Assembly: GCA_041916675.1 (NCBI GenBank)
Contig: JAYRZB010000002.1
Coordinates: forward strand, 186,001 to 250,000
DNA from: JAYRZB01 sp041916675
GTDB lineage: Bacteria; Pseudomonadota; Alphaproteobacteria; Rhizobiales; Devosiaceae
Reading direction: 5' to 3'
Length of the DNA stretch: 64,000 nt
Made by a program: the position numbers and the translations under genes
The notes under the pieces: generated by a model
Databases searched by the model: none
The model's input: the letters and a program-made list of their open reading frames with translations, nothing else
Told to the model about the DNA's origin: nothing
Shown here: positions 17,462-26,055 of the stretch, piece by piece
Layout: each line of letters begins with the position of its first letter
How positions within the stretch are numbered: the first letter of the stretch is position 1

Positions 17462-18639
17462 GCGCCTTCAAACTGGTCGACGGCGGTGATGATGCCGCGC
17501 AATTCGGCCAGCCCCTTGAGCCGCCCGATCAGCGAATAACCCGGATTGGTCTTTTTGCTGATGTCATCGGCCAAAAGGTGCCCATGATCGGGGCGCATGG
17601 GGATATTGGCATCCGGCCGCCCCGCCTTGACCCGTCGTCGTTCCTCGGCGCGCAGGGTGCGGATCAGGTTGACCATGTCAACGTCCCCGCCCAGATGTTC
17701 GGCTTCGGTAAACGAGCGGTCGGGCTCGACCGAGACATTGCGCAGGTGCACGAAGTTGATGCGTTCGGCAAATTCGCGCGCCATGGCCAGAACGTCATTA
17801 TCGGCCCGCGAGCCCAGCGATCCGGCGCAAAAGCTCAGGCCATTGGCCAGCGATGGCGTGGCCGAAAGCATCTTGCGCAGGTCCTCGGCGGTCGAGACCA
17901 CGCGCGGCAGGCCAAACAATGAGAAGGGCGGGTCATCGGCATGGATGCCGAGCCGCACATTGACCTCTTCGGCTACCGGAGTGATCTCGGCGATGAAAGC
18001 CAGCAGGTTGGCCCGCATGTCGTCCGGCGTGACGCCATCGAACTCAGCGATGCGCCGGGCAATTCCGGCCCGGTCATAGCTGTCCTCGCCGCCGGGCAGG
18101 CCGGCAATGATATTGGTTTCGAGCGTTGCAATGCGCTCTTCGCTCATGGAGGTGAGCACCTGACGGGCCCGCGCCAGGATCGCCGGGTCATAGTCGGCTT
18201 CGGCATGGGGGCGTTTGAGCACATAGGCGTCATAAGCCACGAACTCGGCCATATCGAAGCGCAGCGCCAGCCCGGTGGTCGGCATTGGGTAGCGCAGGTT
18301 GGTGCGCGTCCAGTCCACCACCGGCATGAAATTATAGCACACCATCGGCACCCCGGCTTTGCCGAGATTGGCCAGCGAGGTCTTCCAGTTATCGATATAG
18401 TGGCGGTAGGGCCCGGTGCGGAGTTTGATCGAGGTGTGGACCGGGATCGATTCACACACCGACCATATCAGCCCCGCCTGCTCGATCATGCCCTTGCGCT
18501 CGGCGATATCGGCGGCGCTCCAGGCTCGACCATCATAGATGTGGTGCAGGGCCGTGACGACACCGGTGGCGCCGGCCTGCTTGATATGGTCAAGGCTCAC
18601 CGGGTCATTGGGACCGAACCAGCGCCAGCTCTGCAGCAT
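17458..18639 (-). CDS. uxuA: Mannonate dehydratase
   Basis: The 393-residue protein opens with the family-typical MLQSWRWFGPNDPVSLDHIKQAGATG and contains YNFMPVVDWTRTNL, GIHADDPPFSLFGLPRVVST, CAGSLGSR and MRPDHGH, the conserved UxuA blocks bearing the metal His/Asp residues. It converts D-mannonate to 2-dehydro-3-deoxy-D-gluconate in hexuronate catabolism. ATG 18639 gives the usual N-terminus; the open frame continues 20 residues upstream. Its stop overlaps the convergent E1-like gene by 4 bp (CTAG). No other uronate gene is adjacent. Confidence 0.95.
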   Translation of the reverse strand: MLQSWRWFGPNDPVSLDHIKQAGATGVVTALHHIYDGRAWSAADIAERKGMIEQAGLIWSVCESIPVHTSIKLRTGPYRHYIDNWKTSLANLGKAGVPMVCYNFMPVVDWTRTNLRYPMPTTGLALRFDMAEFVAYDAYVLKRPHAEADYDPAILARARQVLTSMSEERIATLETNIIAGLPGGEDSYDRAGIARRIAEFDGVTPDDMRANLLAFIAEITPVAEEVNVRLGIHADDPPFSLFGLPRVVSTAEDLRKMLSATPSLANGLSFCAGSLGSRADNDVLAMAREFAERINFVHLRNVSVEPDRSFTEAEHLGGDVDMVNLIRTLRAEERRRVKAGRPDANIPMRPDHGHLLADDISKKTNPGYSLIGRLKGLAELRGIITAVDQFEGA

Positions 18640-18729
18640 ATCTGCCCCCGATGGGTGAAAGACCTCGGGAACTGTGCCCTGCGCAAGGCTGCCTGGCAAT
18701 GGTTGAAACCCGGCCTTATGCCTGGTCTG

Positions 18730-19392
18730 TCAGCGTTGCCCGGAGGCGCGCTCAAGTCCTCTGAGGTCCAGAATTTCAACAACACTCGGATTCGGCGTGC
18801 TGATCAGCCCGGCGTCCCGGAAAATGCGCAGCACACGCGATACGGTCTCAAAGGTCAGGCCGAGATAGTCGGCAATGTCGCTGCGCTGCATGGGCAGATC
18901 AACGGATCGGTCCGCATCCTGGCGGCGCGCCATGTCAACGAGGAAAGAGGCAAGCTTTTCACTCGCGTTCAAGCGCCCCAGCAGCAGGAGATGGTCCTGG
19001 GTGCGGGCCATGCCCTGCAGGACCAGCCGCAGGATATGCGCGTCCGTGCCCTCCCGCATGCCGGCCCGCAGCACGCGGATGCCGGCGCTGTCGATGCTTT
19101 CAGCGAAGGACTGGTGCTCCTCACCTGATTCAAACCCGAACACTTCGCCAGCCAGATGGAAGGCACTGATCTGGCGCCGCCCGTCGGCAGTCAGGTGGCA
19201 GATGCGCACCGTCCCAAACTCAACAAGGTAGAGCGGACCGGCTTTGTCCCCCTGGGCGTAGATAATGTCGTTGTCGCCATAGAGCGAGACGGCACAGGGG
19301 CGGCTCAGTGCCACCAAGTCCGGCACTGCCGAACGGCCCCAGCAATCGTTCGCAGCCATGCTGGATGGTTCGAAGTTTGTATAGTGCAACAT
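18730..19392 (-). CDS. fixK: Crp/Fnr-family regulator, FixK-type
   Basis: The 220-residue protein has a cyclic-nucleotide-binding-like beta roll (DKAGPLYLVEFGTVRICHLT) and a C-terminal winged helix with recognition helix LTFETVSRVLRIFRDAGLI. Glu-Thr-Val-Ser-Arg is the FNR/FixK signature for TTGA-N6-TCAA sites. It lacks the N-terminal four-cysteine cluster of FNR, so oxygen control is presumably through FixLJ, encoded close by. Boxes of this type precede the receiver gene (19884), a cytochrome c (30276), SQR (33591) and PPK2 (48622). Confidence 0.85.
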   Translation of the reverse strand: MLHYTNFEPSSMAANDCWGRSAVPDLVALSRPCAVSLYGDNDIIYAQGDKAGPLYLVEFGTVRICHLTADGRRQISAFHLAGEVFGFESGEEHQSFAESIDSAGIRVLRAGMREGTDAHILRLVLQGMARTQDHLLLLGRLNASEKLASFLVDMARRQDADRSVDLPMQRSDIADYLGLTFETVSRVLRIFRDAGLISTPNPSVVEILDLRGLERASGQR

Positions 19393-19480
19393 GTTTCCGC
19401 CCCTGTGCTGTCGAGGGCAGATTGCTACGATTTCAGGAAACCCGAAATTCGGGTCGCCCTCTGAGGGAGACTACTAAGGG

Positions 19481-19813
19481 TTACCCCGGAGGCGCGATGG
19501 CTGCACTGACGGCCTCCGTCAGGGCGTTGCCGGCAATCGGCTTTTCCACCACGCCGGCCACCCAGTCAGCCAGCCATGGAATGGTGGCATCGGCCACAAG
19601 TATCACCGGTTGGGCATTGGCGCAGAAGTTGACCACATCCTGCTTCCGCCCTTTTATCGCCCGATCATCAAGGACCAGGCAGTCGTATCGGGTGCCGTTG
19701 CCGCGTAGGCCCTCATGAGCCGTCACCCGGTAGCCCGCTGTTTCCAGCGCAAACACCAGCGAAAGGCGCAGGCCGGTGTCCGGGGCAATAACGAGGATGT
19801 GGCCGTCGGCCAT
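19481..19813 (-). CDS. Stand-alone receiver-domain protein, possible FixT-like regulator
   Basis: The 110-residue protein has one CheY-like fold and no output domain. Beta-3 ends in LVLDD with the phospho-acceptor Asp at 49 or 50, and the switch Lys is in VVEKPI (K91). The N-terminal acidic pair is degenerate (VIAPDTG), and two cysteines occur (C45, C64). It sits between fixJ and fixK, with a FixK-type box upstream. In Caulobacter a one-domain receiver, FixT, is induced by FixK and inhibits FixL. This could be its counterpart, or merely a phosphate sink. Confidence 0.7.
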   Translation of the reverse strand: MADGHILVIAPDTGLRLSLVFALETAGYRVTAHEGLRGNGTRYDCLVLDDRAIKGRKQDVVNFCANAQPVILVADATIPWLADWVAGVVEKPIAGNALTEAVSAAIAPPG

Positions 19814-19883
19814 GCGGGGTCGTCCTGGAAGTCGGGGTCAATTGCGTCCACCCTCACCCTAGAACGGCCCTATTGGGGGCGAT

Positions 19884-19897
19884 TTGCGCTAGATCAA
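19884..19897 (-). promoter_or_regulatory. FixK/FNR-type box TTGC-N6-TCAA
   Basis: TTGCGCTAGATCAA lies 71 bp upstream of the receiver-gene start. It fits the relaxed FixK consensus TTG(A/C)-N6-TCAA. Its distance allows a class II promoter with the box near -41.5, though the -10 (TAGGGT) is weak. Confidence 0.5.
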
Positions 19898-19912
19898 GCG
19901 TTTTCAATCGCG

Positions 19913-20524
19913 CTATGACGCGCCTTCCAGCGCGAGCACCATGCGCACCAGTTCAGGCAGGCTGCGCGCCTGCATCTTGCCCATCAATCCGGCGCGATAG
20001 ACTTCGACCGTGCGCGGGCTGATCCCAAGCTCAAAGGCAATGGTCTTGTTGGGCAATCCGGCCACCACGCCCTTGAGCACCTGGGTCTCGCGCTCACTCA
20101 GGCTGGCCAGCCGTTCGCGGGTCTGGGTCAGCATGGCCTCGCTCTGCACCTGTGCGGCGGCTTGCTCAACCGTGCGCCGGATTGAGGCGATCAGCACGTC
20201 GTCGCTGAACGGCTTTTCTATAAAATCGAGCGCGCCGTTCTTCATGGCGTCCACCGCCATCTGCACATCGCCATGCCCGGTGATCACGATGGCGGGCAGC
20301 AGAGCATCGGCCTCACGCAGCCGGCGCAGCAGTTCCACTCCGCTCATGTCGGGCATGCGCAGGTCGGTGATCAGGCAGCCGTTGCGGATGCCGGGGGCAT
20401 GCGCCAGAAATGCGGTGGCTGACTCATGGGCGCGCACCGCAAGACCGGCGCTGGTCAGCAAAAAGGCCAGCGAACTGCGCACCGCCTCTTCGTCATCGAC
20501 AATATGGACAATAATCTCAGTCAT
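19913..20524 (-). CDS. fixJ: Two-component response regulator FixJ
   Basis: The 203-residue protein has a receiver domain (DDEEAVRSS acidic pocket, LITDLRMPDMSG phospho-Asp, ITGHGD, EKPF Lys) and a C-terminal LuxR-type helix-turn-helix (SLSERETQVLKGVVAGLPNKTIAFELGIS, then RTVEVYRAGLMGKM). These match FixJ closely. ATG 20524 is chosen; the open frame runs 19 residues further but overlaps fixL. The start overlaps the fixL stop by 8 bp, so the pair is coupled. Phosphorylated FixJ is expected to activate fixK under low oxygen. Confidence 0.93.
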   Translation of the reverse strand: MTEIIVHIVDDEEAVRSSLAFLLTSAGLAVRAHESATAFLAHAPGIRNGCLITDLRMPDMSGVELLRRLREADALLPAIVITGHGDVQMAVDAMKNGALDFIEKPFSDDVLIASIRRTVEQAAAQVQSEAMLTQTRERLASLSERETQVLKGVVAGLPNKTIAFELGISPRTVEVYRAGLMGKMQARSLPELVRMVLALEGAS

Positions 20525-21857
20525 GGAGCTCTTCTGCATCAACCAGTATGGGCAGGGTGAACGTGAAGGTGGCGCCGCCATCAGAATTGCGTTTCACCTC
20601 GATTGTGCCGCCATGGGCTTCGATGATGCGCTTGGAGATCGACAGCCCGACCCCCATGCCGCCCGACTTTGAGGTGACAAACGGCTGGAAAAGCTGGGGC
20701 GAAATATCATCGGCAATGCCGGGGCCGGTATCGGCAACCTCGACCGCCATCATGCGCTCACCCACCTGGTAAGTGCGGACGACAAGATCACGTCGCTCAC
20801 TCTCACGCATGGCCTCCATGGCGTTGCGCATCAGGTTGATCAGCACCTGCTGGATCTGCACCCGGTCTGCCACGACCATTGCTGTCTCGGTTCCAAAGTC
20901 GAATACCGATTTGACCCCCCGTTCACGCGATCCCACCAGGGCAAGAGCACCGGCCTCCTCAACAAGTTTCTTGATATCCTCGGGCTGCTTCTCGGTATCA
21001 CCACGGGTCACAAACTCGCGCAGATGCCGGATGATATCGCCGGCCCGCAGGGTTTGTGCCGCCGCCTCTCCCAGCGCCCCGCGCATGCGGGCAGCGTGTT
21101 CGGTCTCGACTTTTTCCAAAAGCCGCGTACAGCCCTGCACGTAGTTTGCGATGGCAGAAAGCGGCTGGTTCAGCTCGTGGGCCAGGGTGGAGGCCATTTC
21201 ACCGAGCTCATTGAGCCGTGCCAACCGGGCCAGTTCGCCGTGGGCCTCCTGCAACTGCGCCGCTGATTCCTGTCGCTCGGTCAGATCGCGGATAAAACCG
21301 GTAAAGAATACGTCGCCGTCGAGCCGGGTTTCACCGACCGCCAGCTTCATCGGAAAGGTCGAACCGTCCTTGCGCCGCCCCACCACCACCCGGTCGACGC
21401 CGATGATGCGTTTTTCCCCGGTTTGCATATAGCGCGACAGGTAGCCATCGTGCTGTTCGCGATAGGGCGAGGGCATGAGCATGTTCACATTCTGCCCTAC
21501 GGCCTCTTCGGGTGCGTAGCCGAACTGGCGGACTGCCGCAGCGTTGAACGAGACAATGGTTGCGTTGACGTCGATCACCACAGTGGCATCGAGAATGGTA
21601 TCGAGGATCGACTGCAGATGCGCGTCCCGGCTCTGCAGGGTCTTTTCGATCATCCGTGCCCGAACATGGGATCGCTTGGCGGCACCGGCCAGCCAGAGCA
21701 GCGACCCAATGCCTACAACCGCTGAAAGCACAAGCAGAGCCGAATGCACCACCTCCGGCAGTGCATCGCCAGGGCCTGCTGAAAGAATCAGCATAGCCAA
21801 AAAAGCCGCGCCAGCCAGTGTGGTTGCGGCAACCAATGCCGTGGGCCGGATGGTCAC
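20517..21857 (-). CDS. fixL: Oxygen-sensing haem PAS histidine kinase FixL
   Basis: The 446-residue kinase has two N-terminal hydrophobic segments (residues about 7-25 and 38-60), then a PAS domain at about 75-200. The PAS carries MPSPYREQHDGYLSRY, where the His corresponds to the proximal haem ligand of FixL, and IIGVDRVVVGRRKDG contains the Arg of the FG loop that senses oxygen. Phospho-acceptor His is in LAHELNQPLSA; ATP-binding boxes are NLMRNAMEAM, DTGPGIAD and GMGVGLSISK. The start is GTG 21857. It senses oxygen and phosphorylates FixJ. Confidence 0.93.
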   Translation of the reverse strand: MTIRPTALVAATTLAGAAFLAMLILSAGPGDALPEVVHSALLVLSAVVGIGSLLWLAGAAKRSHVRARMIEKTLQSRDAHLQSILDTILDATVVIDVNATIVSFNAAAVRQFGYAPEEAVGQNVNMLMPSPYREQHDGYLSRYMQTGEKRIIGVDRVVVGRRKDGSTFPMKLAVGETRLDGDVFFTGFIRDLTERQESAAQLQEAHGELARLARLNELGEMASTLAHELNQPLSAIANYVQGCTRLLEKVETEHAARMRGALGEAAAQTLRAGDIIRHLREFVTRGDTEKQPEDIKKLVEEAGALALVGSRERGVKSVFDFGTETAMVVADRVQIQQVLINLMRNAMEAMRESERRDLVVRTYQVGERMMAVEVADTGPGIADDISPQLFQPFVTSKSGGMGVGLSISKRIIEAHGGTIEVKRNSDGGATFTFTLPILVDAEELHD

Positions 21858-21964
21858 GCTGGTGTCTCCGGTTCAGGAGGGATCAGCCTATCGACTGCTC
21901 GCGGCCGACACAAGGAAGGCGCTGCCCCCTACGGATTTGCCCACGGATTTAGCGGTCTGGGCCT

Positions 21965-22303
21965 TCAGCGCTGATACGGCGGCGTCCAGAGAGGATTGAT
22001 TTCGATGCGCACCGTTTCAAGGTTCTCTTCCGCGGTGACGCCGCTACGCACCAGTGCCTCGGCCAAAGCGCGCACGACCCCCGGATGGTCGCGCCGACAC
22101 TCGCGAGCAATGAATGGCAGCACCACAACGTCGGAGCCAAGGTACATCCCGGTTGCGTCATAGAGCACGATCAGGCAGCGCGTGGAGGGAACCTTATCGT
22201 TCGCGATATGCAGGCGGTTCGCCGCCTCATTTGGACGAGGCGGGTCGAAAGGCGCTTGGTCGTGCCCGTGTCGCATCTCCACCATGCCCGCCCGTTTGTC
22301 CAC
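21965..22303 (-). CDS. Hypothetical protein upstream of fixL
   Basis: The 112-residue frame has GC-rich third positions like its neighbours, and its middle (TRCLIVLYDATGMYLGSDVVVLPFIARECRRDHPG) looks like a folded alpha/beta domain. I recognise no family. The start is uncertain: GTG 22303, or ATG 22285 six codons later. It precedes fixL by 107 bp on the same strand and could share its transcript. It has no signal peptide or membrane segment. Confidence 0.55.
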   Translation of the reverse strand: MDKRAGMVEMRHGHDQAPFDPPRPNEAANRLHIANDKVPSTRCLIVLYDATGMYLGSDVVVLPFIARECRRDHPGVVRALAEALVRSGVTAEENLETVRIEINPLWTPPYQR

Positions 22304-22900
22304 GTCCGCTCGTGCCTCTAAGTCCGCTATCGCTGCGGGCAGCCAAACCGCGGCTGGAATTGCATCCCCTCGTCAATTGCGGCTGCCGCGGCAACCGATT
22401 TGAAGTAGCAAGAATGCTTTGACGCGCTCAATTCGGCCACCTTCGTCGGCGCGCCCACAACGGTAGATCTACCATTTAATACCGTCCATGCAGGTATTAA
22501 ATATCCATGCATTTTTGGCCTTGTTCACTATTTCCCCACTGGGTGCCCTAGTGGTTTAAGCGTCCAGGATTGTCGGTACTGACAACAGATGCGCTATCAA
22601 GGCAGCGCTTGATCGGTGATAAGGTAATCAAGCTTAGTATTTTGGCGGTTAACGAACTGCTATTAGTCACCCAAATCGCAATATTGATCAAAGTAGATAT
22701 GGGTGATTGGCGCCAGTCGCAGCGGGCCAGAAGGGCTTTTCGATCACGAAATCGTTTGTACACGCGGTCGAGTCAACAAGGTCTGCTATGGTCGGCGCCG
22801 CATGCAGTAGACGGTAAATCTCGTTGCAGTGTTTAACTCTCTGGGGAAACAAAAACGGGAGCCGACGCCTCCGTTCATGAGATGATTGCGGCCCGCACAG
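22304..22900. other. AT-richer gene-poor gap with back-to-back palindromes
   Basis: This 597-bp stretch has lower GC than both sides and no ORF with normal codon use. It contains GGTAGATCTACC (22462-22473) immediately followed by a perfect 10-9-10 inverted repeat, ATTTAATACC (22474-22483) and GGTATTAAAT (22493-22502). TCCATGCA occurs twice (22485, 22504). CTTGAT and ATCAAG half sites occur around 22609-22632. It may hold promoters or a remnant of transferred DNA; nothing identifies it. Confidence 0.6.
22474..22502. repeat. Perfect inverted repeat ATTTAATACC-N9-GGTATTAAAT
   Basis: The two 10-bp arms are exact complements around a 9-bp spacer. The element abuts the 12-bp palindrome GGTAGATCTACC on its left. 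It could be an operator or a cruciform; no adjacent regulator is an obvious match. It lies about 170 bp upstream of the hypothetical gene at 22303. Confidence 0.65.
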
Positions 22901-23875
22901 CTAAAGCGGTTTCCGGATCCAGCGCGAGATCACACCCACAATACCCTCGCGGAACAGCATCACCGAAACCACAAAGATTACGCCCTGCAGGACCGTGACC
23001 CAAGCACCGAACGAGGCAAAGTAGTTCTGCATGGCCACGATCACCGCCGCACCGACCAGCGGCCCGAACACCGTGCCCATGCCGCCCAGCAGGGTCATCA
23101 GCACCACTTCGCCCGACATGGTCCAGTAGACGTCGGTCAATGACGCGAGCTGGAAAACGATGGCTTTGGTTGCGCCTGCCAGCCCGGCCAGGGAGGCCGA
23201 CATCACGAATACGGCGAGCTTGTAGCGATTGACCTTGTAGCCGAGGGAGATCGAACGCGGCTCATTGTCCCTGATGGCCTTGAGCACCTGACCAAACGGC
23301 GAGTGAATGATGCGGTAGATGGCAAGAATGCCGCCAAAAAAGATGGCCAGCACCACAAAATAGAGGGTGAAGTCCGATGACAGGTCCAAAAGGCCGAACA
23401 GCTTGCCGCGCGGTATGGCCTGGATCCCGTCCTCGCCGCCGGTGAACGGCGCCTGCAGGGCGATGAAATAGACCATTTGCGCAAAGGCCAGGGTCACCAT
23501 GGCAAAGTAGATGCCCTGGCGGCGGATGGCGAGCGCGCCGATGCCGAGCCCGAGCAGGGCTGCCGCCCCGACGCCGCAGAGGATGGCCAGTTCCGGGCTC
23601 AGGCCCCACACTTTGGCGGCATGGGCTGCCACATAGCTCGATGAGCCGAAAAAAGCGGCGTGGCCGAACGACAACAGGCCGCCAAAGCCGAGCAGCAGGT
23701 TGAGTGCCGCCGCAAACAGGGCAAAGCACATCACCTTCATCAGAAACACCGGATAAAGCACCATCGGCGCGGCGAGCAGGGCCACCAGCAGCACCGAAAA
23801 GATGATTGCATGGTGGCGCGGCGTGCCGATGGGCAGGGCGGAAGCGCTTGCGGGAACCAGGGTTTCGGTGCTCAT
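22901..23875 (-). CDS. Branched-chain-type ABC transporter permease (LivM-like)
   Basis: The 324-residue membrane protein of the LivM class has nine or so hydrophobic segments. Conserved elements are LLLGFGGLLSFGHAAFFGSSSYVAA near residue 70 and LLGGMGTVFGPLVGAAVI near residue 260, the coupling region. ATG 23875 follows GGAAGGAG and its first base overlaps the stop of the partner permease. It is the last gene of the six-gene operon starting at 28284. The substrate need not be an amino acid. Confidence 0.92.
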   Translation of the reverse strand: MSTETLVPASASALPIGTPRHHAIIFSVLLVALLAAPMVLYPVFLMKVMCFALFAAALNLLLGFGGLLSFGHAAFFGSSSYVAAHAAKVWGLSPELAILCGVGAAALLGLGIGALAIRRQGIYFAMVTLAFAQMVYFIALQAPFTGGEDGIQAIPRGKLFGLLDLSSDFTLYFVVLAIFFGGILAIYRIIHSPFGQVLKAIRDNEPRSISLGYKVNRYKLAVFVMSASLAGLAGATKAIVFQLASLTDVYWTMSGEVVLMTLLGGMGTVFGPLVGAAVIVAMQNYFASFGAWVTVLQGVIFVVSVMLFREGIVGVISRWIRKPL

Positions 23876-24762
23876 CAAACACTCCTTCCAAAAAGTCCGG
23901 CTGGCTTGACCAGCAGCACCAGCGCCATGATGACAAAGATCACCACGGCCGAGCCTTCGGGGTAGAACACCCGGGTCAGGCCTTCGATGATGCCAAGTCC
24001 AAAGCCGGTGAGGATGGCACCAAGGATCGATCCCATGCCCCCGATCACGACGACGGCAAACACCACGATGATCAGGTCGGCGCCCATGTTGGGATTGACC
24101 GAATAGATCGGGGCCGCCAGCACCCCGGCCAGCGCCGCCAGGCCAACGCCAAAGCCGTAAGTCAGCGTGATCATGCGCGGCACATTGACCCCAAAGGCGC
24201 CAACCAGGGTCGGGTTCTCGGTGGCGGCGCGCAGATAGGCGCCAAGCCGGGTCTTTTCGATGGCAAACCAAGTGCCGAAACAGACCACGACCGAGGCGAT
24301 GATCACCCAGAAGCGGTAGTTGGGCAGGAACATGAAGCCAAGATTGGTGCCGCCCGACAATTCGGGCGGGATCGAATAGGGCAGGCCCGAGACGCCATAC
24401 TGGTTGCGGAACAGGCCCTGGATGATCAGGGCGAGGCCAAAGGTCAGCAGCAGGCCATAAAGATGATCAAGATGGTAGAGCCGCGAAATCATGACGCGCT
24501 CGATCACCACCCCGGTCGCCCCCACGGCGATCGGCACCAGGGCCAGCGCCCACCAGTAGTTGATACCGGCATAGGTCAACAGCATCCAGGCGAGGAACGC
24601 CCCCATCATATACTGGGCGCCATGACTGAAATTGATGATGTTCAACAGCCCGAAGATCACCGCCAGCCCCAGGCTGAGCATGGCATAGAACGACCCGTTG
24701 ATCAGGCCGAGCAGCAACTGGCCAAACAGCACCTGTGGCGCAATCCCCAGCAATTCGAACAT
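23875..24762 (-). CDS. Branched-chain-type ABC transporter permease (LivH-like)
   Basis: The 295-residue LivH-class permease has the start motif LLLGLINGSFYAMLSLGLAVIFGLLNIINFSHG and the late loop VVIGGMGSILGAILTGFGLGIIEGL. It pairs with the LivM-like protein in the inner membrane; their reading frames overlap by one base. It is separated from the binding-protein gene by a strong stem-loop. Confidence 0.93.
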   Translation of the reverse strand: MFELLGIAPQVLFGQLLLGLINGSFYAMLSLGLAVIFGLLNIINFSHGAQYMMGAFLAWMLLTYAGINYWWALALVPIAVGATGVVIERVMISRLYHLDHLYGLLLTFGLALIIQGLFRNQYGVSGLPYSIPPELSGGTNLGFMFLPNYRFWVIIASVVVCFGTWFAIEKTRLGAYLRAATENPTLVGAFGVNVPRMITLTYGFGVGLAALAGVLAAPIYSVNPNMGADLIIVVFAVVVIGGMGSILGAILTGFGLGIIEGLTRVFYPEGSAVVIFVIMALVLLVKPAGLFGRSV

Positions 24763-24783
24763 TTGCCTGCCTCCATAAAGTGA

Positions 24784-24809
24784 GCCGCCCCGGGGTTCGC
24801 CGGGGCGGC
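24784..24809 (-). terminator. Intercistronic 10-bp stem-loop after the binding-protein gene
   Basis: GCCGCCCCGG (24784-24793) and CCGGGGCGGC (24800-24809) form a perfect stem with a 6-nt loop between the binding-protein stop and the LivH-like start. No T-run follows on the minus strand, so mRNA stabilisation or partial pausing is likelier than full termination. Confidence 0.65.
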
Positions 24810-24817
24810 CCGGGGTG

Positions 24818-26017
24818 TTATTTCACCAGTTCGCACCCGCCATCGGCCAGCGGCCGGAAGGCTTCGGCGGCCGGGATGGTGGCCAGAAGCTTGTAATAAT
24901 CCCAGGGTGCGGTGGACTCGGCCGGGGTCTTGACCTGGAACAGGTACATGTCGTGGATCTTGCGGCCATCGGCGCGGATCGAGCCTTCGCCGAACAGCGG
25001 GTCGGAGGTCGGCATGGCTTTCATCGAGGCCATGAGGGCGGCGGTATCCTTGCCGCCGGTGGCTTCAACCGACTTGAGGTAATGCAGAACGCTGGCGTAG
25101 ACACCGGCCTGCACCATGGTGGGCTTCTTGCCCCCGCTCAACTGCTCGAAGCGGCTCGAGAATTCGCGGGTCTGGTCGTTGAGGTCCCAGTAGAAGCTTT
25201 CGGTCAGCACCAGTCCCTGCGCCGTCTCAAGCCCAAGCGCATTGACGTCGGTGATAAAGATCAGGAGACCCGCAAGGCTCTGCCCGGCCTGGGTGATGCC
25301 GAATTCGGCGGCCTGCTTGATGGCGTTGACGGTGTCGCCGCCGGCATTGGCCAGCCCGATGACCTGCGCCCCCGAAGCCTGGGCCTGGAGCAGGAACGAC
25401 GAGAAATCGGTGCCCGGGAACGGATGCTTGACCGAGCCGAGCACCTTGCCGCCAGCCGCCTCGACCACGGCGGTGGTGTCTTTTTCCAGAGCCTGGCCAA
25501 AAGCATAGTCGGCGGTGAGGAAGAACCAGTCCTTCTTGCCCTGGGCCACCATGGCGCTGCCCGTGCCATGGGCGAGCGCCCAGGTGTCATAGGTCCAGTG
25601 GATGGTATTGGGCGAGCACTTGGCCCCGGTCAGGTCCGCCGATCCGGCGCCCGAATTGATGAAGACCTTGTTCTTTTCGCGCGTGATGTCGTTGACCGCA
25701 AATGCGGCCGATGAGGTCGGTACATCGACGATGATGTCGACCCCGTCCTGATCGTACCACTGACGGGCGATGTTGGAGGCGATGTCGGGCTTGTTCTGGT
25801 GATCGGCCGAAACGATCTCGACCGCAATCCCCTTGGCCGCAGCGCCGAAATCCTCGACGGCCATGCGGGCGGCGATCACCGAACCTTCGCCGGAAAGGTC
25901 GGCATAGGTGCCGGAGCGGTCATTGAGCACGCCGATCTTGATGGCGGTTTCGGCCAGTGCCGGTGTGGCCAGCACAATCGCGGCGGCAGAGGCGATCAAT
26001 AACGATTTGAAACGCAT
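24818..26017 (-). CDS. Branched-chain-type ABC transporter substrate-binding protein
   Basis: The 399-residue protein of the LivJ/Peripla_BP_6 class has signal peptide MRFKSLLIASAAAIVLATPALAE, then AIKIGVLNDRSGTYADLSGEGSVIAARMAVEDFG. ATG 26017 is chosen for its GGGAGGA and the signal peptide. Longer than LivJ (about 345), it resembles the group that often binds aromatic or organic acids. Co-transcription with a 3-hydroxybutyrate-dehydrogenase-like gene hints at a hydroxy acid ligand, which is inference. Confidence 0.92.
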   Translation of the reverse strand: MRFKSLLIASAAAIVLATPALAETAIKIGVLNDRSGTYADLSGEGSVIAARMAVEDFGAAAKGIAVEIVSADHQNKPDIASNIARQWYDQDGVDIIVDVPTSSAAFAVNDITREKNKVFINSGAGSADLTGAKCSPNTIHWTYDTWALAHGTGSAMVAQGKKDWFFLTADYAFGQALEKDTTAVVEAAGGKVLGSVKHPFPGTDFSSFLLQAQASGAQVIGLANAGGDTVNAIKQAAEFGITQAGQSLAGLLIFITDVNALGLETAQGLVLTESFYWDLNDQTREFSSRFEQLSGGKKPTMVQAGVYASVLHYLKSVEATGGKDTAALMASMKAMPTSDPLFGEGSIRADGRKIHDMYLFQVKTPAESTAPWDYYKLLATIPAAEAFRPLADGGCELVK

Positions 26018-26055
26018 GTAGTCCTCCCAATATTTGCCCGCATGCGGGCGGTTGA

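Noticed and set aside
22684..22693. TTGATCAA at 22684 and TTGATTCAA at 30124 as FixK boxes
   Set aside because: The spacing between half sites is 0-1 bp, not the required 4 (TTGAT-N4-ATCAA), and no gene start lies at a suitable distance.
22570..22836. 88-codon frame in the AT-rich gap
   Set aside because: It would start with TTG, has codon use unlike all neighbours, no ribosome-binding site and no recognisable motif; the opposite strand is equally open.
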